From contig JAPNXP010000004.1 of assembly GCA_028753945.1 (NCBI GenBank), positions 2,480,001-2,544,000 on the forward strand: a stretch of 64,000 nt of DNA, given 5' to 3'. A program made the position numbers and the translations under genes. Below the pieces are notes generated by a model. It did no database searches, had not been told where the DNA came from, and was given only the letters and a program-made list of their open reading frames with translations. Shown here piece after piece: positions 24,015 to 36,095 of this stretch (positions within the stretch are counted from its first letter, which is position 1; every line of letters begins with the position of its first letter). This DNA comes from Hexactinellida sp. DTS-2022. Its lineage: Eukaryota > Porifera > Hexactinellida.

Positions 24015-24898
24015 GGCTAGATCTTCACTCACTGAAAACATTGTTCGTTTCTGCTAAACACTTTGATCCTGATGATATCATTGACACACAAACTTATCTT
24101 GACATTGATGGCCGAACGAATATACGACCAATAAAAGCTACATTGAAGAAAGGCGCAGTACCTAAATACCTTCCTGGTGGCCCTGATCGTCTTAATGATC
24201 ACACTATCAAGTATCAGCGGCTTGATAGAGACAAAAAGGAGCATGATTTACAGATCCAAGTATTTCAAATTGTGCTAAATGTAAAAGTTTTGTATTTTAA
24301 CATGTATGTTATTGTATATAGGCAATGAAACAGAGTGTTGACTTGTACGAAGAAGAACAGAGAAAATTCACTGTCTCTAAATTAGATGACATAATCACTA
24401 TATCATCTGACATTAAGATCCCCAAGGATGGATTTGGCACCTTGATACCACAATTATATTGTCAATATGACATCAAATACAGTAGTCATTTTAGTCCAAA
24501 ACATTATTACTATTGACAAGTTTCTCCAAGTAAAAGTGGTATAATCGTGGAACCCTTGCGAATCACTAAATCAGCGGTATGTTTGAAAACCGATAGATAT
24601 GGACATTGATTGATTAATCAACACTCTTGGAAGGGAGTTAGTCTCAAGGACCGAGATTATTTGCCACTTATACATAATGATGCCAGATTAAATTGAATGT
24701 CTACTCTAGTTCGTTGGTTTGAGTCTGGGGAAGCTTACCAGTTCAAACCTTCACGAGTTTTCACCATTCAAGTATTGCACTGCTAAACTTTAGAATATTG
24801 ACCGGCGAATGTGGAATTACATAAGTATTGTCATCATTTATACAAATTGATCAGATTGAACACCATTTTGGATTATACAAACAGATGTTAAACCACGC

Positions 24899-25054
24899 AC
24901 GGATCCACTGGGGAGGTGCGGGGGGTGCGCGCACCCCCCCAACTCTTCATGAGATTGGACTCAGAGACTGTCACATTTCACAGATAGCTAAATTAGAGTA
25001 TAATCACGCTATGGTTTAAATTTGCACCCCCCAATAATTCTAGCCTGGATCCGT
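24899..25054. mobile_element. MITE with GGATCC ends inside B (about 156 bp)
   Basis: The ACGGATCCACTGGGG start is mirrored by CTGGATCCGT at the end, and subterminal GCGGGGGGTGC by GCACCCCCCAA. It splits the B transposase between EHHFGLYKQML and the CQVLEN block. No clear flanking duplication, so the exact borders are uncertain. Confidence 0.6.
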
Positions 25055-25868
25055 CCTTTTGTAAAACTACAATTTATTGGTTTGTCAAGTACTGGAAAAT
25101 GAGAGGGCACTTAAACAGTATAATATTCTCAAGTTGTATAATAGGAACGATTATGTCCATAAAGTTAGAGATTCGTTTATGGAATTTATCAGCAGCTTAG
25201 AACCCATGAAGATTATCTTGATCGCAGCCATCCTGAAAATTTTGATATCACACATTATGTGTGTGTGTGTGTGTGGCCACTCTTTTAAAGTTTTTCCAGA
25301 ATTCATACACAGACAACCTCTAGGTTTTATCGGAGGATATGCTGCTTTTCTTATTAAGGAAATTGTCTAAAATCTCAGATTTGTACCCCAATCTTTGTTC
25401 AGTCTCACTGAAAATAAAATTGAAGACACGGATATTAATTTTTGCCTTGATTGGCCTTTTGAATGTGGCTGCTTAAAATGGCCCTTCCAATTAAGTGCTA
25501 AATGTGGTGTTTACACCTTGGAAAGTGTTTACAATTATTTTTTCAATCGGATTCAGCAACTCCCTCTCCTAAAACTCGATAGTGAAAAGTGCGAAGATCG
25601 TTGATGAGTGTATAGATTGCTTAGTACAGAAGGAAAATCAATTTATACTTTTAATTTAACAACAGTAGCCAATTGTTACTTAACAGCAACAAGGCAAAGA
25701 ACCACATTGTTCCTACTACCTGTCCCAAAGAAAATCATAAGAAATTCCTCTAAATATTTGCTTAGTTTTCATAATTCTACTATCTACTTTGCATGTAAAT
25801 AATATACATGAGTTTGAATTTATGTTGGGAGACAACTATGAACCATATATACTACTTTGATATGTGTA

Positions 25869-26688
25869 CAGTAAAACCTCTAATTAAGGAACACTTTGGG
25901 GACTGCTGAAAAGTGTTCCTAATATGGAGGTGTTCCTTGATAAGAGGTCTGCCTTTTAGGAGCCTATCATAAACTTTGTAAGGTTTAAGAATGTTTGTTA
26001 TAAATATGCTCAATATGTACACTAACCGGCCAAAAGTATTTGAAGAGCAATAATTTGTATTCATAAATTAATGCTTATAGTAGCATATTAACATTATTAG
26101 ATGTTTCAACATGGCTATTTTGATAAATTTATATGTCAATTAAAATATAATAGGGAAATTTTTGAATTCAGATTTTTAGGGAGGTGATAAACTCATTAAC
26201 TATATAATTAGCTAATTAAATACACAATTCTGATCATTAATTAAGATGCAATTACAATATACAAGTTCTGATTGCAGATTTGATTTCCACATGGTCAATA
26301 CTCTAAGTGCATAATTTCAAACCAATACGATTATTTTCTACGGAGATACAGCACATTTTATTAGTGCCACTTGTGCCAGAATTGGCACCTGGCAGAGACA
26401 CATATGCCAATTAATGTATATTGGCTAAAATGACTTGAGATCAAAACTATCCCCACAAATTATGATAAATATTATTAAATACGAATGTTCCTTAATGAGA
26501 GGTCCATCTGAATGGTTAAGTGACATTTGGGACACAAAAGGGTGTTCCCTGTTCACTGTAGGGAGGTGTTCCTTAATGGGAGGTAGGTATCAATGTTAAA
26601 GCATAGTAGAAAATCGGGACTATAGAAAAGTGTCCCCTAAACAGAGTTGTTCCTTAATCAGAGGTGTTCCCTAATGGAGGTTTTACTG
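25869..26688. mobile_element. Tigger-like element (820 bp) in the 3' part of B
   Basis: Ends CAGTAAAACCTCTAATTAAG and (reversed) CAGTAAAACCTCCATTAGGG, with TA at 25867-25868 and 26689-26690. The GTGTTCCT and AGGAACAC modules recur near both ends. A mariner-like terminus (TACACTAACCGGCCAAAAGT) lies at 26018, hinting at another element nested inside, but its partner was not found. Non-coding. Confidence 0.78.
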
Positions 26689-26814
26689 TAGTTGATAAAA
26701 TGAGTCTAATATTAATCAGGATAATTGGTTACAGTTATAAAAATAAACCCGCCTTCATCTTATCCCTGGTCCAAAGCAGTGAAATGGCCTCTATATAGTA
26801 GGCTATGGTAATAG

Positions 26815-27369
26815 CTAACAAAGCTACATAATTTAAATGTTAATATTATATTTAGTTATTTTATTTGCGGAAGTGGGATGGAGGAGGAAGGCTTGGGAAG
26901 GGGAGAGAAGGGTATGGGAGGAGAATAGATTTTGGCGGATGGGAGATTTTAACATTAAGGGGGTTTTGCGAGAGAGGAGGAGCAGGAAGTGGAGGAGAAG
27001 GGAGGACAAGAGGAGGAGATTGTGGAGGAGAAGGGGGTTTTGTTGGGGTTATTATAATAATTTTTTTAATGTTGAGTTTTTCTATTTAGTTTCTGTATAT
27101 ATAATTAGGTTTCGTTTTATTAATTTAGTACGTTTATTCTGTTTGTTTGTTTGTAATAGTTGTTTTTGTTTCTACTTAATTAAAGTTTGTCTCTGCAATA
27201 GTTAGTATAATAACCATATGCGGAATTGGGAAATTAGTAGATTAGGAAAACTAGTCAAATCAGATATACATTGGAAATTGGGCTACTGGTTTAATACTGA
27301 TTTAACTTGCTGTAATTATCAATAATTTAAGTTAATTTAAAAGGGATACATATTGCAGATATAATATAA
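26815..27369. other. G-rich tract and AT-rich flank, no gene assigned
   Basis: About 26880-27050 is a purine-rich run of GGAGG/GGGAG motifs. It gives long but low-complexity Arg/Gly-rich reading frames in several frames, which I do not regard as a gene. Confidence 0.4.
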
Positions 27370-27909
27370 AATATAGTGAGACGTTCAAAACAGGTAATCG
27401 CTCAGAATTTGTTATATACCAGCGTGTCAAAACAATATATAATAGCACATCTATGTCTCTGGTTTATCTTTAATACCGTCTCAAAATTGTTAGAATCATA
27501 AATTCATAATGAAAAAGCGATATTAAGTAGAAAATTTCTTTAATAGTAGAGTCTCAAAATCTCACGAGTCTCAAAATAACATGCAACAGGTCTAAATAGT
27601 CGTTTTAGTGATTACTGAATCATGCGCCAATGAGTAAGCATTTTGCAATCTGGTGGAAACCTCAACATGTTGTCGGGAGCCAAAATTTACTCCTATATGC
27701 CAAAAATCACATTTCCAAACCGTCCACTGTATTCAATCAACTCGGAACATACAAAAAAATATATACACACATACACACATACATACAGGTTTGTGTTTTA
27801 ATAACATACTAGATGTTAAAAGTATATAAACCACACATCAACTGCGAAGCGGTTAGTGTGTGTAGTTGTGTTCTGCCGCGAAGCGACCTAGCAAGCGAAG
27901 CTCGCTAGT
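27370..27909 (+). mobile_element. Helitron-like non-autonomous repeat with CTAG|T end
   Basis: 27540-27600 resembles the reverse of 14110-14250, and 27595-27760 resembles 3100-3245. The 3' part contains an imperfect palindrome AACTGCGAAGCGGTT, then TGCCGCGAAGCGACC and AGCTCG, CTAG followed by T near 27906-27909. The 5' border is uncertain. Confidence 0.5.
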
Positions 27910-28047
27910 AGATAATTATATAAACAATAAAATAAAAATGTCAGAAATACGTTCTCTAAGTTTATCAGGAAAACTGGAATACATATTCATTAAATTAATA
28001 GTCAGCTTGGAATAAGATTTGCATGCTTCAATACTTTTGTGACTTCC

Positions 28048-31000
28048 ATGGCTACAATACTATACAAACAATATTATTTACCTTTCCATTGTGAATAATT
28101 CATATTTAACTTTGGCTCTTTCAGTGGGAGAAGTAATGAGGTCGAGAGTTTGTCCCAGCTCTGTCTGGAAGGACACCTAAAGTAGACAAATTTACTATAT
28201 AATAAATTTAGCAAAAAAGGTAAATATAAGGTTCACTGCAAGTGACTGATTAACAAAGATTTCTACTCCGTTTCAATAAGCTATACAAATTTGTCATCAT
28301 TCTTTTGAGAATGGTCCCCATGCAATGCAAGATGTGAAATATAATCTTTAACCTTGGTGTAAATGATACAATTGGCTACTACAATAAATGATTGATTCAA
28401 ATATTCAAATTAAATGTGTTGCAGCAAATTCATGCATCTGTAATGTTCCGCTAATGTATTGTCGATATATATTCAAAGAAATGAGACTAAATCTGTTTAG
28501 AAGATCCAAAAACTAGTAATGTCAAAAAATGATGTCATTATCAATCGCAGCAGGATTACAACTGTTCTAAAATAATATCTGAAGGCCATGTTGTTACACT
28601 CTGTCTACTAATCGCAATAATTGATATTTTGAATAGAAAACAAATTATATTTGTCTGTAATGTTAGGAGATAAATGCTAGAAAATTGAAAGTTTGAGGAT
28701 TGAACAAAATAGATTGAATTTCGGGGACAATGTTCAGGAATATTTCTATGGAGGAGCTGTTACAGTCGAATCTCTTGTTAAAATCTAAAAGATTTCTTAA
28801 TGAAATTTCTCACTGATATTATAATAATAAATAATATGTTGGATACCTTCGAAAATACGCTCATACTCTACAACCTAGTAGTAGGAGATGTGATATTTGT
28901 ATCATTCGCATAGAGAAATTCGTTCACGGATAAACTTGCTAAAAGATGAGCTTTTAAGTTTCTGAACTCTGATGCAATTTGATCCTCCTACTTTTGTGGA
29001 GGTTTAATTGTCATTGCAAAGGATACCTTATTTGCAATATTTTCCGTGGATAATATCGGACTCGTTGCGTCCTTTTCAAACAAATTAGCTTTTTTGTAAA
29101 CCCCACTCTTTGATTAGGGCAAGGATTTGCACTTTAGCCAGAGTTACCTAAAAGAAGATAATCACACAATTCTCTTAACTTCTATTTAATTGTGTTCTCT
29201 TCACAATTAGTGACGAATTTAGTATTTCTCCGATAATTACAGGTCTGTCGTTGCACATCTACATAAATGCTTGTGATGCGTAGGATAGTAAATGACATAT
29301 GATTGAGAGGAACTTGATAAATGGGATAGCTTTTAAGAAATTAGTAAGGATTTTTTAGTTTTTTGACGTTCTAAGACAGAAGGATAACATAATTTCAATG
29401 TAAGACGCGGGCAATATTTTGTCAGATATTGTTTCGCAGAGTTGTAAAGGGTGCGTATATATTTAAAAGGATCACAGTACAACCTTAATGGATAAGAACA
29501 AGATCGATTCGAGTATCATAAAATCAGGTTAAATACAACATTTGTTAATTGACTACAGAATCAATAAATAATTTCCAATCATTTAAAAAATGTCGACAAA
29601 TCGAAAGTCAGACAAAGAGGACGGTTAATATATTAAGGATGGATGATAAAAGCTTACCAAAAAGAGATCAGCTTGAATAACTTCACATTAAGAGGATAGT
29701 TGTCAGTTGAAATGATGTCGATGAATAAACCACAACACTACGTATATATGATATATTCGGAAATATGTTTCAGCTGAAAGAGATTCACAAGGCAAAGACG
29801 AACTATAGATGATAATTTTTCTGAAGACTTCACACCATAATAGCAAATACACTTTAGTTGGAACTTCTGGACTCTGACATGAACCATATATGTAGCTTGC
29901 GTCCTTTGTATGATATATCCAATTTCACATGGTCTACAACTATGTATTTGAATAATAAGATGTTTCTCAACTTCAGAGATAGAATAGATCGCTTGTTTAA
30001 GGAAAGGAAATATTTCGTTCTCAAGTCCAAAGAAGCATATAACTTTTCAAAAGTATTGAAATGAGGAAGAGTTAGACAATATATTTCCTCTTGATACTAT
30101 AACAAGCTGGAGAACACAAGTGTGTTTTAAGAGTAAAAGTTGTGTGAGGATGTTATATCTATACAAGTATTTGGGTACAAGACTGTTTTTCCACTAACAT
30201 TGGATGAACTGAAGCCTGGAAATTTCGGGGAATCGGATAACTCAAAATAAGCATCAGATGTAATTAATTGTAGATAATTCGTTGAATATTATCTTTTGAA
30301 AAAGATAAATTGCATGCATTCTCTTTGATGGATTGTCTTCTGCAAAATTAGACAGCATATAAATATTCACAGGGATTCCACAATGATCATGATTTAGATT
30401 TAGAAAGAAATGATAACTTATCTTGAACATCCTATAAACTGTTGATTTTGAAATTATATTTCTCCTCCCTCTCTGATGTCAGGCTAATTTTCAAAGTTTC
30501 AGTGTGTAGTTCTTCATCACTAAAGTCTAGGGACAGGCGCCTGCGCTTTTTGGTCCTAGTATAAATGCTGGAAGGCACCCTATTTTAGCCTGGGGTTGAA
30601 ATTTTCATGATGAGTACCATCTCCATTTGGAATTGTGTGGATTTATTCAATATTCACACACACGTAAACTCCCTTGAAGTAATGTAAATCATCTCTCTAA
30701 AGAGCAATAATCCATGCGTCTGGTTTCATTTGTAGTTTGAAGATTTGGACATGTTCATCTGATTTGTAGTTACTCTTAGACCCGAACAAAGGAGGAAGGC
30801 ATCTGTAATTTGAAAAGCAAAATAGTATAAATCAAATTAAATTGTACATTACTGTTGAGACCTGGACCAAAACAAGCGAACAACATAGTTGGAAGATATT
30901 AAAAAGATTATCAACAAAGAACTATTTGTAAAGGTTATATAACTTAAAAGACTTAATATATATTATGGCTGATTAAAAACAACAAAAACTGATAATAATT

Positions 31001-31188
31001 TTGCAGTCAGTATGCAATTTTTTTTAATTTATGACAGTGACTAATCATTGATTTTGTTATTTTTAAGAAACAGGTCACCAAACTTGACAAAAATACCAGT
31101 AAGACAATTTTAGTTTCCACCTGCGACCGGATCCCTGATTCAAAATTATTACTTTACTGTGAGGACTTATGTATAGTAGGCTATGGAT
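28048..31188 (-). mobile_element. P-like (THAP) transposon G, heavily decayed
   Basis: The right terminus, read inward on the minus strand, is CATAGCCTACTATACATAAG at about 31186, close to the B and F termini. On the minus strand are THAP remnants near 30690-30790 (SNYKSDEHVQIFKL, GVYVCV) and IPNGDGT near 30625. The first-Asp region follows near 29920 (VDHVKLDISYKGRKL), and STDNYPLNVKLFKL near 29680 matches CTDNYPLNVSIFKL of copy A. Many stops and frameshifts. The left end is uncertain: CATGGCTACAATACTATAC at 28048 is only a weak partner and no duplication was found. Confidence 0.6.
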
Positions 31189-32028
31189 ATGGATAAGTGC
31201 TCATATTAATTCTTAGTTGAACTCGGCTATGCTTTTCTATATTCAGTTTCCACCCTGATGAATTTAATTCGAATTATTGAGTTGGAAAAATTTGATTGAC
31301 TATGGCTCAATACGGAACCTGTCATTGAGGGGAGTAATGGATTCAGAATGAAGCTGAACTACGGATTTCTATAACAAGCATTGGTTTCCTATTCGATATA
31401 GCTGATAGAGGGTTTGTGAGAGAAACTGCTCAAAAAGAGAATAAAACGAGTGAAATAATAGCATAAACGCATGTTACTAACCATAAAGAGTTGAGCTATC
31501 CCTATGGTACAGCTGGAATTTATTCCGTTTTAAAATGAGAATTTCAATTTCAAAATCAAATTACAATGAGTAACAATCGTGTTAAGGAGAATTATGAGGA
31601 ATAGATTTAATACCTCACATATATTGTAATTCTAAGGCCACATAAGAGGCAGTCATAGTAGACGCTAAGTGCCGAACGGTTCCAAAGCGACCGTAACAAA
31701 ATGGATAGTATATACACAATGGCAATAAACTCTCCACCAACTAACTGTGCAACAAAAGTAAAAATAATTAAAAACTAAAAATTTTTTAAACTAAATCCAA
31801 ACTTACTTCATGAAATAGTTCTATCATATTAATATAATGAGAATGTAGTCGGAAATATTTCTTCAATAAAATAAAGACACTTGATTCGAGCAAAAATGCA
31901 TCGTTTATTGCAATATTGCCAACCTCTTCCTGTAAATAAAAACAAAAAATAACCGAGCCTGAAATACAAGTGAAATTAAATTGCTAAAATTATCTGAGCA
32001 ATTAGAATAATCTGTATTTCTAGAACTA
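31189..32028. other. No recognised feature
   Basis: About 840 bp between P-like G and P-like D without a recognisable reading frame, terminal repeat or tandem array. Confidence 0.4.
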
Positions 32029-32870
32029 GCTCAGTTATAGCATTCTATACACCAAGGCAATGGTGGTCACGAAATTATGGACCAGGGATTGGTTAAATAC
32101 TTCAACTCGACAAAATTCATTTTCGATATTTTGTACATAATAAAATCCTTTTTGAATAGTATAGTTACAATCAAGCTCGAGGAGTATGAATTGTGTTCAC
32201 TATACACAAATTTAATAATATACGAACTCGAATACATTTCCTATTTGAATTGCTCATTGTCCCAATAACTAAGAAGGCTTTTAATATTAAATTAAATAGA
32301 AATTTAAAATTAATTTATTTTGTTCAAAATAAGCAGGCCTGACTCTATTAGTATTCCTTTATGCTGAGTATACTTGCATTTGAACTGATGTTCAAAGGAA
32401 CTGATATAGCGTGTCACTTATACAGCATGGACGTAAATCCTGTGGGAGGGCGGTGGCGACGCATCCCCCCCACTTTTTGAAGTGGAGGGGACACCTATAT
32501 AAATTGTCCCCCCCCCCCCCCCTAATTTTGTCAGGGTTCGATCCAAGTACAGTTGTACTTTCATCAAATTTTGACTCACATATAGTGATGAAGTAGGAGT
32601 TGAGAAATTAACGATCCAGAATATTTATGCATTTTGAGTAAATAATGATAATAATAAATTTGGGTTCCCCTTACGTAGGGTGTGTAGTTGGTGGGGATCA
32701 GTTTCATATAGTAACAAGTGTTTCTCAAACTGGAAGTCATGAAAAAATTATAGGGACTAGTGAGATACAATAAATTTCTGAAAGAACACCTTGATCTAAC
32801 TAAAGTTTATTCATCATATTATATAGCCAAAAAGTGAGAAAAAGTGAGATAGTCCCATGACATATATATA

Positions 32871-32954
32871 CAGGTAAACATCCCAAAGCGGAAACCTCCG
32901 AGAAGCGGCACAAAATCATTCTCCCGATGGGTGCCGCTTTGGGAAGTTTACCTG
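32871..32954. mobile_element. Short hairpin MITE (84 bp)
   Basis: The arms CAGGTAAACATCCCAAAGCG and CGCTTTGGGAAGTTTACCTG are inverted, and TA lies outside each end. It sits in the 5' part of D, upstream of the THAP remnant. Confidence 0.72.
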
Positions 32955-34353
32955 TACTTATAAGATAATAAAGTTTCTGGCTCCATCGATGCTAAGAGTC
33001 GACCTTGATCAATTTTGAGCGTCTAAGAATCAAACTTTTTGGTAGGGCAAGTTCCTCTCACCAACTGTGAAAAACGTCCGCCCCACACTTTGTAGCAAGG
33101 ATTTACGCCCTTACTTATACGAACATCTTGTTTTTATCCACCCAAATGTGGATATTAATGGGATTCTAAATTTATTAAATTGCCCCTTTTATCCAATCGA
33201 ATCCTTCACTTTATGTGCCTGGCTGTACCTCCAATTACAGAGGAGAAGATTTCACAAGAAAATTAATTTCCCAAAAGATGAGGATCTTCTGGAAAAATGG
33301 TTTAACAAGGTTCCACTTACACTGTATTTTTGTATACATCTAGTTATGCATTATCCACTTTAAAGATGAAGATATCCAAAGAATAATAAGATATTTTATG
33401 GAAGAAAATATCTTGATGTACATAGGAAAAATATGCTATATCTAAGTATGCGATACCCTGCATCTTCCCAAACCGTCCTAGCTGCCTCTCTGATACAAAT
33501 GAAAGACCGAGGAGATTCTCAAGAGAAGAGAAAGAAGTAACCCTGACTGAAACAGCAATGAAACTAGGCAAAGAAGAGAGTGCAACCAGAACAGCTAAGT
33601 TTTAAAATTCATTAAATACTGATATTATTGATAAGTTGTCGACACTGACAACTCCAATGGTTGGACTAGTCATATACCGGAGTTAAACTCTATTATTTTC
33701 CTAAAGGTCCTAGTTAAGGAGAGTCAACCTCATATTGATGCATCGCTTACGATAAAATCTGATCTATATATCAGGCCTTTCATCAAAAAGAATATCAAAT
33801 AGATAACTCCATGATTCAAGTTAGTGACATCCGTCAAATTGAGACTTTGTTTTTAGAAATAGATTGTTTACCTATGCCTAAGATTAGTCAAAGTTCAAAG
33901 ACACCACAACCCACTGTTACAACCTGTCTAGAAAATGCCATTCGTAATTTGGAACACATTATTAAATTACTAGACCATGATGATTTAGACTTCGCTGCCG
34001 ATGAAGCTATAAATGGTAACCTCCTTAATTCATCAAAATAGGGTTTCATTTTACTTGAACAATTGAAATCTTTGAAAATTTCGAAATTTGGACGCCGATA
34101 TAGTGTTTAAACTCAGGTATTTTCCCTTAAGGTTCATTGTATTTACCAGCTTGTTACCGTCTCATTCAATCTTCGAATTGTTTAACTCTACCACATGAGC
34201 GTATATCCTCAATATAAAAAATAATATTGGTCTAGATAGCGATTATCTCAATTCTTAAAGAGTTTCATCCTCATTTAAAGACAGCGAGCGACACGTAATA
34301 CTTCAAATGGACGAAGTACACATAGGCAGTGATGCCAGGTATAAAGGTGTTAA

Positions 34354-35071
34354 GGTTAAATTACCCCACGTGAATGAAAGTTCTTGTATTAATCTGTAAT
34401 TGTGAGAAATATATACCTATACGATACAAATCAATAAACCAAAAAGAAAATGTCCCTATCTATTATACTTTTTATTTTTTGTCGGTTTCAAAATTTGGCT
34501 AATACAAATCTCCCATAGGGCGATTTCCAAAAGTGGTGGTCGATATTATGCGGTAATTTGGCAATGCAATTATCAATGTTTGTCATCAGAATCAATATTT
34601 AAAGATTATAAGCGTACGGAGTAGGTAGACGGTTTACATTTTTGAATTATGACTTGGAATTTTTTTTATCAAGCATTTTATCAAATTTCGCATGAAAAGA
34701 TGACCTTTTTATTCATTTTTTGGTTTCAAAAGGTCGCAATATTTTTTATTTAGATCTTATCAAAATTCTAAACCACTCACCAACCGCCCATAACGATGAT
34801 CTTTCTGATAGATCACACAGTACAGGTCTTTAGCAAATAATGATCTTGCAAACTACACACTTATCAGGTGGAGTCGAAAAAATCCCCCTATGGGACTTTT
34901 GTATTAGCATAATACTGCAAGCCCAATAATTTCGAATTTATAGAAGATAATTAGATTTCGTTTTCAGTTTCGATATAGCTATAATCTCTTCCATCATATA
35001 TGTGAAATTCAAACTCCCACCTTCAAAACTAAATTCATGTGTTTTTTGGGTGAATCTGCCGTAATTTAACC
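34354..35071. mobile_element. TTAA-target non-autonomous element (718 bp)
   Basis: Flanked by TTAA (34350-34353 and 35072-35075). Termini are GGTTAAATTACCCCACGTG and (reversed) GGTTAAATTACGGCAGATTC. A second opposed pair, CTAATACAAATCTCCCATAG and CTATGGGACTTTTGTATTAG, lies at about 34500 and 34890. A TTAA target fits piggyBac or Kolobok; the GG start is unlike a typical piggyBac CCC. It splits the D transposase just after its first-Asp block. Confidence 0.75.
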
Positions 35072-35117
35072 TTAAAATAATAGGCTCTATTGACCATCCG
35101 GAATAATCAGCTAAAAC

Positions 35118-35267
35118 CAGGCCATCATCTAGCCCTAAGAGATCCGCGCACTCTTGGAAATGTTTATTTTACAATCGCGCACCCAAATAGAGCAAAAATA
35201 GCATATTTACCAAAAAAAGACAAAAATAGTATTAAAAATATTCTACTCGCACCCAAATGAAAGCCTG
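35118..35267. mobile_element. hAT-type MITE, CAGGCTTTCAT family (150 bp)
   Basis: The duplication GCTAAAAC lies at 35110-35117 and 35268-35275. Ends are CAGGCCATCATCTAG and (reversed) CAGGCTTTCATTTGGGTGCG. It splits the D transposase 40 bp after the TTAA element. Related to the MITE at 18686-18867. Confidence 0.85.
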
Positions 35268-35336
35268 GCTAAAACTGGGTTTTCTATGATGGTATCTAGT
35301 TTTATTACAAAATTTTCTATAATTGTACGTCTAGTC

Positions 35337-36095
35337 CAGGGGTCGGCAACATTTTGAACCTAAGGGCCAGATTGATTAATTTACCGCATTAGTCGGGCCA
35401 AGCGATTTACCATCCTTTAGTCTTACACCGAATAGTTCCATTGTAAAATTGTTGATCATGAGTAAATTTTAATTGACTTATCTCAATAATGTTACCACAC
35501 TATAATTTACAAAAAATATTGTTCACCCTCCCTATTCCGAACGCAGATCTAAAATTATAATTCGTAAATTTGGAAAAATTTTGTTCATTACATTGGAATT
35601 GTGAAAAAATGTCTTACAGAGGTATTTGGGTAGTACATTAGATGTCGAATATAAGCACACCGGTTATAATATCATTTAGGATCTAAGAACACTATTTGGA
35701 AAACGGTTGAAATTTACCCTATATAATTTATGTCAGTTATAAGCTCATTAAGTGCAGTTCCCGACGATATTCTTAAACGCGGCATCCAACGTACCATGTT
35801 AAATGTTTAGTTTGGATTTAAAAATTGGATTTGTATGGTTTGGATTATCAGGATCTCATTTATAGAGGATTATATAATCGTATTAGTTGACTAGTCCATA
35901 CGAATTCACAAATCGGAACAGAATTTATTTTGAATAGGAACACCTCTCTTGCGGATAGCGAGGGTGTGCTGTATTTGAATTTATTTGAATGAACGAATCG
36001 GAGGTCATGATGAGCATGTTTATAGAGAGCAGCGGGCCGGATAATTTCGCCTCGCGGGCCAGATCTGGGAGGCGGGCCGGGAGTTAACGACCCTG
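35337..36095. mobile_element. hAT-type non-autonomous element, CAGGGGTCGGCAAC family (759 bp)
   Basis: The duplication GTCTAGTC lies at 35329-35336 and 36096-36103. Ends are CAGGGGTCGGCAAC and GTTAACGACCCTG. The GGGCCAGAT/GGGCCGG motifs near both ends are typical of widespread animal hAT derivatives. Non-coding. It splits the D transposase after MVSSFITKFS. Confidence 0.88.

Larger units (their letters stand above)
20019..25604 (+). pseudogene. THAP P-like transposase, copy B (split and internally deleted)
   Basis: The N-terminal THAP half begins at ATG 20019 (MPNYCSASTC, then VHKWKRF), with a TGA at 20139 and a GTGAGT donor-like site at 20151. After the inserted A element the protein resumes near 24025 as LHSLKTLFVSAKHFDPDD, where the zinc-ligand Cys has become Ser. 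A short intron-like gap (GTAAAAG to TATATAG, about 24275-24321) precedes MKQSVDLYEEEQRKFTVSKL. The two catalytic Asp blocks are missing, apparently deleted near 24516-24800. EHHFGLYKQML near 24850, CQVLENERALKQYNILKLY near 25085 and the GFIGGYAA and GCLKWPF C-terminal blocks remain. Nonfunctional. Confidence 0.78.
19766..26807 (+). mobile_element. P-like (THAP) transposon B, host of A and three MITEs
   Basis: Left terminus CATAACCTACTAAACATAAG with GGCCATTTCAC matches the reversed right terminus CATAGCCTACTATATAGAGG with GGCCATTTCAC. Further inside, GATAAGATGAAGG is shared too. GTAATAG is repeated directly outside (19759-19765 and 26808-26814). The 7-kb span includes a 3.47-kb insertion (P-like A), a TTAA MITE, a GGATCC-ended MITE and an 820-bp Tigger-like element, leaving about 2.5 kb of B. 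Confidence 0.85.

Noticed and set aside
26837-27205. Arg/Gly-rich 122-codon frame
   Set aside because: Low-complexity purine-rich DNA, open in overlapping frames, with no recognisable domain or conservation.
28048-28110. Firm left terminus for P-like G
   Set aside because: CATGGCTACAATACTATAC matches the right end only with gaps, and no target duplication supports it, so it is kept as tentative.
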